Part shown: positions 1-12,101 of the stretch, piece after piece
Layout: every line of letters starts with the position of its first letter
Position numbering within the stretch: position 1 is the first letter of the stretch
DNA from: Primula veris
Lineage: Eukaryota; Streptophyta; Magnoliopsida; Ericales; Primulaceae
Assembly: GCA_963682055.1 (NCBI GenBank)
Contig: OY821744.1
Span: 873,001 to 937,000, forward strand
Length of the DNA stretch: 64,000 nucleotides
Direction of reading: 5' to 3'
The notes under the pieces: model-generated
What the model was told of the DNA's origin: nothing
Databases searched by the model: none
What the model saw: the letters and a program-made list of their open reading frames with translations, nothing else
Position numbers and translations under genes: made by a program

Positions 1-85
1 ATGTAACATAAAAATAAATAAATAAAACACTACCCATTATCTCTCTACACACAGTATATATATATATATAGGACTTGGTATTATT

Positions 86-3000
86 ATGTTGCTATTCAGT
101 TGTACAATGTGGTTACCACTCAGTATTTTTATCATATTTTTTTGTTTAGTATTTGTGAGAGGAAGTAATTTTGATAAGGATTTTGAGATAACTTGGGGAG
201 ATAATGGAAGAGCTAAAATAATGGAAAATGGTGAAAAAATAAAACTTTCAATGGATAAATATGGTGGGTCAAGCATTGGGTCAAAGAATGAGTTTTTATT
301 TGGAAAATTTGATATTCAGATTAAACTTGTTCCTGGAAACTCTGCTGGCACTGTCACTTCTTTTTATGTATGTTTTCTTCTTCTTCTTCTTTTTTTTCAT
401 TTTTTTTTTATTATTTTTTTTTTTATTTTTTTATTATCTGGGTATTGTGCTAATTTCTGTTAACATGGAGAAAAAGCATATCTTAATTATTATTTTTTAC
501 TTTTAGTCTTATTTTAGAAAAAAAGAAAAGAAAAACTTATTTCATGAAGGTATGGTCTTGTGTTGTTTTATTTAATGTTAGTATAATAATATTTGAATAT
601 GCTAAAAACACCCCATATTGAGAAGAAAAAAAAACTATCTTTACCATTATCTTGAAAAAAAGATTATTGAATTTGGAACAGAATTTGCTGAGTTTAGTTA
701 AGGTAAATAAACTTCAATTATACAGTCTGTGTTGTTTTATTTGATGTTAGGTATATTAATATTGGATAAAGGAGTAAATTTTAATAGGCTAAAAGCATCA
801 TATATTGAGGAAAAAAACAATCTGTATTTTAAAAAAAGAATTATCAATTTTAGCCTTACATCAACCCCAATTGGTTTAATTACTGAAAAGTAGTTTCTCT
901 GATTTATTTTTTGGCTTTATAGGAAAATAAGCTGAAAATTATTTTCCTAGATTGATTTGGGAATGGACCAAATTTTGGGCAGTATTATTTCTTTTGTGTA
1001 TGTATACTTTCTAGATTTCAGTTTCTTCTATTTGGGTATTTGAATTAATTTGGTTTGTTTTGGAATTAGCATGTTTTATAGTTTGCTTTTAAGCCCTGTT
1101 GAATACAACAAAGAAATATTGAGCATTTTTATGGAGTAGTTTTTAATTTTTATTCATGTATACAGACAGATTCCATCTCATTTCTTTTTAGTTATAGGAA
1201 TTAATTTGGTTTATCCTCTGAAAAATATTGTTATTCATATTAAAGAAAATAGTAATTTGAAATAGAAAACCTTTTTTGATGTGGATTTTAAGGTTTTAGT
1301 CTTGAGTGACCCAGAGATCTGTAAAGGACCAAGCATTTGGGCCTTCTTATCAGATTGTTACTTACCTTATTTTCTGTCTTTTGATTACTGTTAATTCTTG
1401 AAAAAGCATTTTTATCACCAAATTTTCAAACCCAAAAACTTTAGATGGTGTGACGGATTAGTTGTACCAGTTAATTTTTATGATTTTGAAAACCAATTTC
1501 CATTTAATACATGATTAGTCCATCTAACCCGCCATATCAACGTGTAAATTTTTTTGGTGAGGTTTTTGGTGACTATAACAATGATCATTCTTTTCTTCTG
1601 GTGCTGTGGTTGTTGAAAGAAAAATAAAAGTTCAAATTTTAAAGGTTTTTTAGACTGTTAAATTTTGCAGCCTTGTCGGCTGATTCGGAGTCAAGACCAG
1701 ATTTTTTGTCTAATCATGAGTAATTAAAGTGACCTTAAGGATACTATGTATGGACTTAGGTTTTTTCTGTAGCTAATACTTTGTTAAGAGTTTGATTAAA
1801 GTCTAATTATCATGAATCTAAATGTATTAAGTCTGTAATTTATTGTTCATCCAGTCTCTCAAGTTCTCAACCATCAATCATTAAGTAAGTAATAAATACT
1901 CATCTTTACTGTATTTTGTGATTTCTAATACTTAATAAACCATTATGTGTATGACACATTAGTTAATAGACTTTTGACCGATAAAAGGGTGAATTCCAAC
2001 AATTCTTGTTTCAGTAGTCACAAATTAAATAATCTCAACACTTCATTGTCATAAAATAGTCTAATTTGTTACAACTTGCATTTATCAATTTTTAGTATAG
2101 CTTAAGTAAAAAGGACACGATCGCACAATCGCCTTATTCTAAATTCAATTATTTGGCTTGTATTTTAAAAACTCTAATTTTTATCATAATGTTTCGAAAT
2201 TTTTGCAGCTATCTTCTTTAGGGCCTTCCCATGATGAGATAGATTTTGAGTTCTTGGGAAACCTTAGTGGTGACCCTTATGTGCTTCACACTAATGTATT
2301 TACAAAGGGTGGTGGTGGTAGAGAGCAACAATTCTACCTTTGGTTCGATCCAACGGTTGATTTTCACACTTATTCAATTCTATGGACGTCTAAGCGTATA
2401 CTGTAAGTATACAGTTTTCCATTAAAACAGTTTGGTAGTGATTTATTAGCTCCTGCATGGTTTGTTACAATTATTTTGGTGGTATGCTATTTTGCTTTAT
2501 GAGGGTTTAGTTATTTTGGTATAAGTTGGAACTAAAGGTACAATTATTGAATGCTTTTTAATGTGTCACCAGTATAGGTTTTGTTATGATCTAATAGATA
2601 CATTATGGATGTCTTGTGACGATGAGATTTAAACGATAAATACAAGATGTCTTGACAGCTCAAGAATTGGATTTTGTACCATGTTCACATGATAAAGATT
2701 TGAGATGGATTTAAGCATTATTGTATTAAGAAAATGAATTTTTGAATTTGAGGTCCGTTTAGCTTTGGTATCTGAGTAAGGTGCGCGCCTGTTTCATTTA
2801 CTCCTAAAATTTGTAGTAGTAAGGGATTGTTTGGTTATAACTTGCAAGCTAGGCTTATTCGCTTTTTATGCTTCTAAGCTGCAGTGTATTTGGATCCTCA
2901 GTCCAAGACTGAGTTTTTTGCTTTCCTCAGTCGAAAGTTTACAATATTTTTTCATAGGCTCATCCTCGAAATAAACATCTTATTTGCTTAAAAGTCATAT

Positions 3001-3770
3001 AACAGTCCCTCACGTGTTCAACGGACATTAATTTTTTATAAACTGTTCATAATAATTTAGTTGATTTCTGCTTATCAATAAGGACTTGTTTGGCTGCTAC
3101 TTTTAAGCAAATAGGCTGGATTTGTAGAGATCAAAAGAAAACAAATTAGGTATATCCAACTTTAAACTCCGAGCCTTTTCAGACCAAAAAACCTATAAAA
3201 AAAATCGGGATTTAAGCTTGTTAATCAAGTGCAGTCTAACCTTTTGAGCAAAAAAGCTATAAGCAGACAAGGCCTAAGCATATTGATCCGCTATATCTCT
3301 TCTATTTCAGATTTTCAGTCGACGGAACACCCATAAGAGACTTTAAAAATCTAGAATCTATTGGTGTGCCGTATGCAAACAACCAATCTATGCGTGTATA
3401 TGCGAGCATATGGAACGCCGAGTATTGGGCCACTAGAGGTGGACGTGTGAGAACTAACTGGACTGAAGCTCCTTTTACTGCTACTTACAAAAATTTCCAA
3501 ACCGAGGCTTGTGTTTGGTCCTCCGGAAAATCCTCGTGCGATATTAATTCCAAAATTTCCGTATTGGAAAATAGCGAGGATGATGACGTCGACAATGAAG
3601 ACGATTGGCTCGAAGAAGAGTCGGATTTAATGATTGACGAGGGGGTTAAGTGGGCGCAAGATAAGTATTTGATTTACAATTATTGCTCGGACTTGAAAAA
3701 ATATCCGAGGGGGGTCCCTGCTGAATGCGTTTATAAAACTTTGAAAAAACACAAGGCTACGAGCAGTTAA
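86..3770 (+). CDS. XTH: Xyloglucan endotransglucosylase/hydrolase (XTH, GH16), three exons
   Basis: Cuts and religates xyloglucan in the cell wall. Exons 86-367, 2209-2402 and 3311-3770, all with GT-AG borders, give 311 residues, normal for the family. Residues 1 to about 26 are a hydrophobic signal peptide; a second in-frame Met lies at residue 8. The GH16 active-site motif [11 protein letters not shown] is at residues 102-112, with E104 as expected nucleophile and E108 as acid/base. The conserved N-glycosylation sequon NLS follows at 112-114. The C-terminal XET_C region keeps its cysteines and ends [18 protein letters not shown] plus a short basic tail. Odd point: residues 248-269 are strongly acidic (14 of 22 Asp or Glu). 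Introns are 1841 and 908 bp. The promoter lies mostly outside the window. Family assignment is firm; whether it acts as transferase or hydrolase cannot be told. Confidence 0.93.
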
Positions 3771-4235
3771 TTTTCTTCTCTTTTTTTTTTTCTATTTTTC
3801 TTTTCGGCACTAATTTGGGCAAGGGTCTTCATGTTCTTAGCCAAGATATAATGTAACTAATGAAAAGAATGGATTGAATGTTTGGAAAGATTGTGACAGT
3901 TTACATTGTGCAAAGAATTTGACAGTTTATACATTAAGGGCCCTATTAGTTCATTGACAACAACACCAAAAGCCCATTTTTTTTTATATCTGAACCGAAT
4001 AAGCTCTAGAATATTTCAGCTAGACGAGTCTTGTATTTATCAATTGCTTGGCTACGTGTGACGGTGCGATATCTTTCACTCTCTATCAATAATAGGTAGT
4101 GTTCTACAATCGTACACTTTTATCAAATGGCTTTCTATAAGCTTGTACACGAACTGTCTACAAACTGCTATGATCGAAATTGCTAACACCTCAGAAGTAA
4201 GAATTAACTTACTAACAGGATACGATATATCGAGC

Positions 4236-4440
4236 TGGAACTAATGGTAATATACTAATATCCGGTGGTGGAGATAGGGTTCGTATACGAGGTGATAAAA
4301 TTCCAAAAAAATATATACAGTATGAGGGGCTAAACCACTATTTTTATAAATTTATATTAAAAAAATCAAACAGACTGATATAGTTTTTTTTCATAATATC
4401 AGGGTGAAGTTCCTGCCACCCCCACCTAGCTCCATGCTAA
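4236..4440 (-). repeat. Relic of a short repeat, inverted relative to a copy at 25440-25622
   Basis: The reverse complement matches 25440-25622 over most of its length, including a shared centre that reads TATAAATTTATAAAAATAGT. Both carry a GTGGTGGAGATAGG-like end and a GGAGCTAGG-like end, so the unit looks like a small TIR element. No coding content. The rest of 3771-5464, apart from the next entry, holds nothing I recognise. Confidence 0.45.
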
Positions 4441-4691
4441 TATTGGATCTAACATCAGGAAATACAATGGATAAAGAGAATTTTACTTGATAATACATGT
4501 ATCACGTACATACTACAGAACTAAATTGCGTAATGGCAACTCATCATTATTTCATTAAAGATAATGCAACAAACTGACGTGTCTCTTACTGTTATTACTT
4601 ATAAGTTATAATAACACAGGAAATGAAATGGAATGAATAATTTCTGATCAAAGAAAACCACCATAATGATGAGTCGGTGACCTTTTCTGGC

Positions 4692-5009
4692 GCAGGGTTC
4701 GGTTCGGTCCGGTTCGGTTTTTGGCAAAACCGAAACCGAAACCGAGCATATTTTTCGGTTCGGTTTTTTTCGGTTTCGGTCTTTTTATTTTTTGGACCGA
4801 ACCGGACCGGTTTTTTCGGTCCAGTTTCGGGTTTTTTCGGTTATTTTTCGGTTTTATTTTTTATTTTTCGGTCTTTTTCGGGGTTTTTCGGTCTTTTTTT
4901 GTTCGGTTTTACTGAAAACCGAAACCGACCCGAAAATTTTTCGGTTTCGGTTTTTTTCGATTCGGTAATCGGTTCGGTTCGGTTTTTCCGGTTTTTTGCC
5001 CAGCCCTAA
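4692..5009. repeat. GGTTCGG-rich foldback element, copy 1
   Basis: About 318 bp of diverged GGTTCGGTTTTT and its complement AAACCGAAACCGA, ending in GCCCAGCCCTAA. Open frames here are low-complexity artefacts. Related copies lie at 39647-39858 and about 54798-55087 in the same orientation. The TAGGGCT-like ends suggest a nonautonomous TIR (perhaps hAT-type) element; the superfamily is inferred, not shown. Confidence 0.55.
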
Positions 5010-5464
5010 CCTTCTCAATGCAATGGAAACCAAGTAATTAACTATAGAAGTATTCAATTATCAATAACTAAAAGAATTTAAAGAAGTTTTCCGATTCATC
5101 AAGAAATGTGGAAGATAAAGTATCTTGGACATGATCCAATTTCAGCATTTGATTTTCTTAATTTGTGGATATTGCATTGTTGTTTTATGCGTATATTTCT
5201 CAAAATTGATAATTGACTAAACTAGGCGTAAAATACAGAGAAATGAACTTCCGGTATCATATGCTAAAGCTAATAAATATACTCTTAACAAACTTGTCAA
5301 GGTCCATCAAAAGATCACTCAGATAATCGATAACAGTACATAAACAAGTACATAAGTAAGTTCATCCTAAAAGCGCCATCTAACCACTTAGAGAGAGTTG
5401 TGTCTCGGCAGATGTCCCTATTCATCCCAGTTTCATCCAAATCACGTGGACAATTCTCTTCTCT

Positions 5465-7399
5465 TTATATTTCAACAGCATTTCGTATATGGGGAAACCT
5501 ATCAGCCCAACGAGTATATCCTGAGATTATAATTTGATGAAGATCTGCTTCTTCTTTAGCATTATCCGACATCATCCCCTCTCCACATGCAACCAAGGAT
5601 TTCGTAAAGAGCTGAGACAGTCTGCTGAGGTCACTCATGTCAAAGCTCGGATGTTTTAAAAGAGCCTTTTCAGAAGTCGAGTCAAGTATTAGAGAACTGA
5701 TACTAGCGGCCATCATTACGACAGACAACTCACTAGTGCATCCTGCCCACGATGCTAATGCTCCCAAAAGGCGTACGAAAACTGAATCATCTAATGGATC
5801 TTCAAAAAATTCTTTCTTTAAAAGCAAATTCATCACTGTATCACAAGCTAGAAATACAGAACTATCATCATAATTACCAAGACCATCAACTGGTCTAATC
5901 AGTTTAATCAAGCACTCCACAACAGCTTTATAGACCCCTGAAGAAGCCACAACCTTGCATCCGAAAGTCTCCATAGTCATTTGACACAGAAATGGAAGCA
6001 AAAAACAGACTGCAGAAAACGGGCTCGTCTCGTCTTCGCCTTCGATCGATAGCATGTAATCCAAAAGCTCTACGACCTTTTCCTTGCTAGCAAGAGGTAT
6101 TTCTGCAAGGTAGCTCCCAACAACACGCACAGAAGCGAGAAGATCATTTCCTTTCGTTTGACCATGATCCTTTGAATCTTGCAAGTAGTCAAGGACCACC
6201 TTGATTGTGTCATTAAGCGTATTAATGACTTTTATGAAAGTATTTTCACTGATTACGCAACCTTCATCTGCTTCGATTCTTGAAACCAACTTGATTATCT
6301 TCTCAATCAAGGAGAAGGCGACAGCAAGGTTTGACTGTTTCAAATGAATTGACTCACAAGTGGAAGAAACATTACTAGAGGCTTCAAATTTCAAGTAAGC
6401 GATGTCATTAAGAAGAACGGAAACTTCTACTCTCGATGTCTCCAACACCAGCAACATACATCTGTCTACTGGAACAGGATCTTCTGATCCAGACAAAGTC
6501 ATGGTACCAATGAACCAATTCTCGCCAACTATAGATATAGTGGACTCTGCTAATACAAGAGCTTGAAGCTTTTGATCAGGACCTACTCGATTTTGTAATA
6601 CTGCAACAACACCTATACGTATATAACCTGACCAGCTATTATCCGTTAATGTCCGAAGAACCTCACACAACCGGGTAGAATCTTTCGACGAGAGGATAGT
6701 AGATAGCAGGTGGAGTGCTTCAAATTTAGTAGCATTGTGCATCACAGCAAATTGCTTGGCTATAATAGTCACCATAATCGCCAGCTCAGACGGGTAATCA
6801 CTGTTTATGGTCTCGAGAGGAAGCTTAGTTGTTATCAACTGAACAAGCCTCGTGGCAAACTCTAATGGCTTGGAACCTTCCGGCAAAGTAGACATATGAG
6901 AAGCTAGCACAGTCATGCCTCCAGATTCATACAATATCTGAACTCCACGTTCATTAGCATTTATGACCAAAAACAGAAATTCGTAGCATTCTTCAGTAAA
7001 AGCGTCAACCAACCTCTTCGACATGACCTCCAAAATGAGAGGAACCTTTGAAAGCATGTCTTCTAATGAAGCTATCTCAGGATCACGACAAAATGTAGCA
7101 ATAATCGTGACAGATAACTGTAAGTACGCATCACGATTGTCGTTACCCCCACGTTCACCTCCTTCTTTCATTCCAGTTCGCAAGAGGCGATTGAGGAAGT
7201 TGGAACCGAGAGCATTATACACCCTAGAAATAGAAGCTGGATCGTCGTTGGTGCAGAATCTAGGAACAAGAAGGAGACCAGCCAGTCGTTGCTCGTCTCT
7301 CTCTCCTTTGAGCAGCTTCAAGCAGTCTTCTAAACATGGTGAACATTTTTTCTGCAGCCCCGTCTCTTCTTGCTGTTCCATTGATTTACACCTCACCAC
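5465..7399 (-). CDS. Neurochondrin family protein, single exon
   Basis: A 644-residue uninterrupted protein of the neurochondrin family, an alpha-helical ARM-like repeat protein; the plant members are of similar length. The N-terminus has the family pattern: C-L-x-L-L-K-G-E-R-D-E-Q-R-L-A-G-L-L-L near residues 26-45, then a region on starting at a full-length single locus (SNFLNRLLRTG). No signal peptide or membrane segment is seen, so a cytosolic protein is expected. The exact role in plants is not established. The first Met is used; a second in-frame Met is at residue 7. No frameshift or stop breaks the frame. Family call is from recalled sequence similarity. Confidence 0.85.
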   Translation of the reverse strand: MVRCKSMEQQEETGLQKKCSPCLEDCLKLLKGERDEQRLAGLLLVPRFCTNDDPASISRVYNALGSNFLNRLLRTGMKEGGERGGNDNRDAYLQLSVTIIATFCRDPEIASLEDMLSKVPLILEVMSKRLVDAFTEECYEFLFLVINANERGVQILYESGGMTVLASHMSTLPEGSKPLEFATRLVQLITTKLPLETINSDYPSELAIMVTIIAKQFAVMHNATKFEALHLLSTILSSKDSTRLCEVLRTLTDNSWSGYIRIGVVAVLQNRVGPDQKLQALVLAESTISIVGENWFIGTMTLSGSEDPVPVDRCMLLVLETSRVEVSVLLNDIAYLKFEASSNVSSTCESIHLKQSNLAVAFSLIEKIIKLVSRIEADEGCVISENTFIKVINTLNDTIKVVLDYLQDSKDHGQTKGNDLLASVRVVGSYLAEIPLASKEKVVELLDYMLSIEGEDETSPFSAVCFLLPFLCQMTMETFGCKVVASSGVYKAVVECLIKLIRPVDGLGNYDDSSVFLACDTVMNLLLKKEFFEDPLDDSVFVRLLGALASWAGCTSELSVVMMAASISSLILDSTSEKALLKHPSFDMSDLSRLSQLFTKSLVACGEGMMSDNAKEEADLHQIIISGYTRWADRFPHIRNAVEI

Positions 7400-8159
7400 A
7401 GTTATGTCCAGTTAACCTGGAATTGTGGGACATGTTAAATCTTTTGCATGACACTGGTTCATTGATTAGACATATAATTAAATAAGAAAATGTTACAGAG
7501 ATCACTAAGATCTTTCTATTAGTATCTTATTTAACCTCATTATGTTGGCAAAGAAAGTAATGGACAAAAACAGAAATCTCTTAGCAGATAAAAGTTCTGG
7601 GGTTAACACATACTACATTGGTATATCATATATTCACATACATATGAACTTATAACACCAGGTCCCTAGTTGGTCGGATTTTGTTTGCCCCGGTTAGTGA
7701 AAGTGAGGGAGAGATAAGCTAACAAAACATGGTACTCTAATGACCTTTCAAGGGATTCATTCTTGCTAAGATATTTTAATCCAAAAATAAAATCAGTCTT
7801 TGTTTCTCTTAATCGGGTTTCAGGCATGAGTTTAGCAAATAAGTTACATCTTAGTGAAGAAACGCCACACAAAAGAGACCAAGCACACTCTAATCTCCTA
7901 TTCTGATTAGATACTGGTAAACAAATAAGTGTGTCATAACTGATCAAAACTACGACGAAGATTCTCAGATGAAATACCCATCTCGCTCGCTCATAAAATT
8001 CACAACATGCTTTGTAATCAAATCATAAACCCATTAAAAAAAATTAGGATCCATTCAATTAAATAGAATCCAAACATAAGTCAAATAAAAGAAGCCAGGG
8101 CCGCCCCATTCGATAAAAAATATTATATTTTAAAACATTTACTTACTAATTGTGTTCGA
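7400..8159. other. Upstream region of the neurochondrin gene, nothing recognised
   Basis: Contains a 93-residue frame at 7666-7947 (-) that I do not recognise; its composition does not argue for a real gene. The neurochondrin promoter and 5' leader should lie here. Confidence 0.4.
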
Positions 8160-9560
8160 TGCGACAGACCCATTAACGGAATCAACAAAACCCACTAACT
8201 CAAGAGGATCCGCTAGGTTGTGACTTCTTTTAAGATAAAAGCTATCGCAAGTTTTTCTTATATTTGATTAAGAAAAAGTTAGCTAACTGTTACTTCGAAT
8301 GCTTTTATTTAAGCTTGTACAATAAGTAATACACTATCGACCCATTGGAAAAAGAGACAATCTTTTCATTTATATAGTTATTAAATAAGTCCGACACGAT
8401 GAACCCATTCACCGAACCATTAATAGCCACCAGCTCAGGAAGGTTTGTTTGATTGCAATAACTACTTTTAAGCTGATGTCGTACAATAAGAACTTAAAAC
8501 GCAACCTTATCAAATCTTGTTCTAGAATCTGGTTGGATCTTGTAGCCCAAATAATCCCGTACCATGACGCATCTAGAATAGTGGTAATTAGGGAAATTAA
8601 AATCGCCCCATTGGGCAAAAAGACAATCTTTTTACTTATTTATTCATCAAATGAGTCCGAAACGACGAACCCATTCACAGAATCAACAATAGATATCAAG
8701 CTCAGGAAGATTTGTTTGGTTGCAATAACTACTTTAAGCTGATGTCAAACAATAAGAACTTAATACACAATTGCCTTATCGGACAAAAAGATAATCTTTC
8801 TATTTATATATTCATTAAATGAGTCCGAAACGACGAACCCATTTTCGGAACCAACACCATCAAGCTCAGGAGGCTTTGTTTGGTTGTAATAACTGCTTTT
8901 AAGCTAAAAAGCTACTACAATTTCTTCTTTAGATTTGATTAGAAAAAGCTAGCTAGTTGTAGTTTCGAATGCTCTATTTAAGCCGACGTCGTATAATAAG
9001 AACTTAATACGCAATCGCCCCATTGGACAAAAAGACAATCTTTTTTATTTATATATTCATTAAATGAGTCCGAAACAACGAACCCATTTTTCGGAACCAA
9101 CAGTAGCCATCAAGCTCAGGAGGGTTTGTTTAGTTGTAATTTTGACCGGCTTATAACTTGTATCAAAATTGTCGAAATAATTTTTTTTTAAATCTAATCA
9201 TAAAATGTAACATTTGAACTATATGATCAACTTTTGAAAATTTTCATTCCGAGAATTTTGATACAGGTTCTTGTCCGGTCAAAATTGCACATAGTTTCGT
9301 AATAGACAATTAAATAGGAACGGAGAGAGTATTGTTTAAGCTAAAATAAGAACTTAATACGCAATCTCCCATATGGAGAAAAATATAATCTTTTTACTTA
9401 TTTATTCATTGCACGAGTCCGAAACGATGAACCCATTTTCGTAACAGAAAATAACCACCAAGCTCAATAGGGTTTGTTTGGTTGCAATAACTACTTTTAA
9501 GTTTTAAGCTAAAAGCTAATACAAATTCTTCTTTAAAATCTAATTAGAAAAAAAGCTAAA
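8160..9560. repeat. Degenerate tandem array upstream of the neurochondrin gene
   Basis: At least five diverged copies of a unit of about 170-350 bp. Each contains GAGTCCGAAACGACGAACCC, then a stretch on CATCAAGCTCAGGAGG, then GTTTGGTTGCAATAACTACT, then CCCATTGGACAAAAAGACAA. The last motif recurs near 8340, 8608, 8775, 9017 and 9370. The spacing is irregular because of deletions and a MITE-like insertion at 9138-9331. No coding potential is conserved between copies. Confidence 0.7.
9138..9331. mobile_element. Stowaway-like MITE, family S, copy 1
   Basis: A foldback sequence: a left arm with TTTTGACCGGCTTATAACTT and a right arm with CCGGTCAAAATTGCACATAG are roughly inverted, and the right end reads GGAACGGAGAGAGTA, resembling the CTCCCTCCGT terminus of plant Stowaway MITEs. 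Related copies occur at 9928-10331, 19577-19745, 45771-45945 and 46140-46372. It interrupts the tandem array. Confidence 0.5.
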
Positions 9561-9595
9561 TAGCTGCACAATCCACAACAATATAAACTGGGCAT

Positions 9596-9633
9596 ATTAA
9601 TAATAACAATAATAACAATAACAACAACAATAA
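9596..9633. repeat. AAT/AAC microsatellite
   Basis: An imperfect run of AAT and AAC triplets. Confidence 0.85.
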
Positions 9634-9927
9634 TGAAATTGAAAGCTAAGTAAGTTGTAAGAGTAGCTAGCAATGGATTTTTACAACATTAAAAAAAAAT
9701 CAAAATTTGATTGAAACCCATAAGTTTATTAGTTAGTTTGTTTATTAAGAACACAAAATCAGGTAAATAATATAATTAAAAATGGAGATTAAAAGAAGTA
9801 AGAAAGAAAGACACACCTTTAAGTGTGAGAGAGAGATATGTTTTATTTTGTTTTGTAATTCAGAAATAAAAAGATTACTCTAAAACAGAAAATAGATTTT
9901 GGAGATATATTAGGTTTTTGCCTTTTT

Positions 9928-10331
9928 TTTAAATAGAACAATATTTGTATCAAAATTATCGGAATGAAAATTATAAAAAGTTAATCATATAGTTTAAAAA
10001 TTAAATTATATAATTTAGTTTTTAAAAATTTCATTTCGACAATTTTGATACATGTTATAATCACTACAAAATAATGATTGATTTAATAAGAGTCAAAATC
10101 TGTAACAAGCCTGTCACAAGTCTGTCACTAATTTAAAAAACTGTCACAAATCTATCACAAATTGACTAAACTGTTACAAAACCGTTATAAAAACCGTCGC
10201 TAATAAGCTCGTAACAAAAAATACTGTCACTAATCACGTCGCTATTTGAGTATTTTTTTTGTAGTGAATCCGATAAAAATTGCACGTAATTTCGTAGAAT
10301 ACAATTAATTGGGAATGGAGAGAGTAGTATT
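9928..10331. mobile_element. Stowaway-like MITE, family S, copy 2, split by a CACTA insertion
   Basis: The left part (ATTTGTATCAAAATTATCGG onward) and right part (CCGATAAAAATTGCACGTAA, then GGGAATGGAGAGAGTA) are one family-S element. They are separated by the CACTA-type element at 10062-10266. Removing that insertion and one AAT rejoins the family consensus. Confidence 0.6.
10062..10266. mobile_element. Nonautonomous CACTA-type MITE, copy A
   Basis: 205 bp. It begins CACTACAAAAT and ends TTTTTTGTAGTG, so the termini are inverted repeats of CACTA (En/Spm) type. A 3-bp target duplication AAT lies at 10059-10061 and 10267-10269, the length expected for this superfamily. The interior has repeated CTGTCACAA/CCGTCAC motifs like the subterminal repeats of CACTA transposons. 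No transposase. Confidence 0.8.
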
Positions 10332-11093
10332 TTTTTTTTACCTTCATTTAATTCATTTTTCTTATTTTGTATGTTTGTTTCTAATTTTATTTTTATTTTT
10401 TTTATCATGGTTTCTACTTTAGTTTCTTATTTTTTCTATTTTGCACCGTGGTTTTCTAAATTTTTTTTTCTTTTTTGATCAATTTTCAATATTTAGATAC
10501 AAAAAAGAAAAAGTATAACCCAATGTAAAACAAAATAAAAAAAAAAGTACAAAAAGAAGAAAAAAAAAATAGATATGAATGTATAAAAAACAAGAAATAA
10601 AGGTTAAAAAAAACTGAAAAAACAAAAGTAGAAAAAGTAAATAAACACATTATAGACCCACCCAATTTTCTTAGCCGTTGAGTTACGCTCATAAATTATC
10701 TCCTTTTGTTCTTTTTGACCTAAAAATAGCTTTTAAAGGGCTTAAAAAGTTAAAATACCTACCAATGAAATGTAACTTTTTTAGTCAATAGCTAAGAGAA
10801 ATTTCGTTGTTTAATCCTCAAGCCTTAAGAGTTTGTCGATACTTAAAAAAAATTAAAAAACTATGAGGGTTATATTACTATTTACTAGAGTAAAAAAGGT
10901 GCAATAACCAAAGATAACATGTGGGAAAATGGAGATAAAAGGAAGAAAATAGAAGTAAAATAGACGAAAACGGAGAAGTTTCTGCATCGACCGCGAGGGT
11001 CACATACGAGCACGCATTGCTCTTATAACCTGGAATCAAATTGCTAAGCAATGTAAATGCTAATTCCATGTATTAAGTATTCATAATCATCAC
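10332..11093. other. AT-rich intergenic DNA
   Basis: Polypyrimidine then polypurine runs around 10330-10640 give long low-complexity frames that are not genes. Nothing else recognised. Confidence 0.5.
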
Positions 11094-11275
11094 CACTACA
11101 AAATAATATTTGATTTAGTGAGAGTTAAAAACTGTCACAAGCCTGTTGCTAATTTAAAAATCTATCGCAAATTGACTAAACTGTCACAAAACCGTCACAA
11201 AAACCGTCGCTAATAAGCTCGTAACAAAAAATACCGTCACTAATACCGTCGCAATTTGGTTATTTTTTTTTAGTG
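11094..11275. mobile_element. Nonautonomous CACTA-type MITE, copy B
   Basis: 182 bp, the same family as 10062-10266, with the CACTACAAAATAAT left end and CTGTCACAA interior. The right end has lost part of the GTAGTG terminus, and no clear target duplication remains, so this copy is older or damaged. Confidence 0.7.
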
Positions 11276-12026
11276 CTAGTTGCTTATTAATTAGCCAGAA
11301 TAGTATATTGCTTAACAAGTGAATTAAAAGGATGGCTTTTAGATGTTGGAACATAAAGTTGATGATCTTTGGGATTCATATACAATTTAATAAGTAGTGT
11401 ATTTGGTATTCCTTAAATTACGAAGATCACTAGGTAACCACGATAGAGATTTGACTTTACTACACGATAATGATAATTAATAATAATCATCATATGAACT
11501 TAACAACAAATTCAAACAATCCAACAGATTCTAGGGACAAAACAAATAAGTAAAAGTAGATGAAATGATAAAATAAGCCTCTTATCATTCCATGATTTTC
11601 GTTCATAATCTCTGTAAGCTAGTGGTAATATAAGTTGTATAACAACCTTTTAAAATAGGCACCTACTTATTATATAAATATAGAATGTACATACAATAGT
11701 AATATATTGTACCAAACTACCAAATGCAGAAAATATAATTTATATTCTCTAGATAGTCTATTCTATGATTTCCTAACTTCTTGATTGGAATATTGATATA
11801 TTTAACATAGTATAAAGTCATCAGTATGCTTTACTAACATGATTATATTCAAGAAACAAGGATTAGACTTTAATAACAACTAATCAAAGCAATCATAATC
11901 GAACATGGGTGCCACCCCATAGCTTGAAATTTTAGCAAAAGTCCATCAACTCTCTTAAAAAAACTGTATGAGAATTGAATAATACAACCAAAGTAAACTT
12001 AGAATAAACACTCTTGATCCACTTTC

Positions 12027-12037
12027 TTATAAATAAC
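12027..12037 (+). promoter_or_regulatory. TATA box of the PR-1 gene
   Basis: TATAAATA lies about 65-75 bp upstream of the PR-1 start codon, a normal TATA-to-ATG distance for a short leader. Confidence 0.6.
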
Positions 12038-12101
12038 ACATTGTTGCTACTAGTATCATTCTCTTAAAAATCCAAATCTAGAGTTCAAGTTCTAGATATA
12101 T

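Noticed and set aside
53..71. TATATATATATATATA just upstream of the XTH ATG as its TATA box
   Set aside because: It lies only about 15 bp from the start codon, too close for a TATA box with a leader unless a downstream start is used; more likely a microsatellite.
4677..5057. Overlapping 64-110 residue frames rich in Phe, Gly, Ser and Arg/Asn
   Set aside because: Products of the GGTTCGG low-complexity foldback; frames exist on both strands and recur in the copies at 39.7 and 54.9 kb.
7023..7415. 130-residue plus-strand frame
   Set aside because: Antisense shadow of the neurochondrin coding region.
10166..10408. Minus-strand frame resembling one at 48093-48284
   Set aside because: Both frames are the shared CACTA MITE interior (ELISDG text), not a gene.
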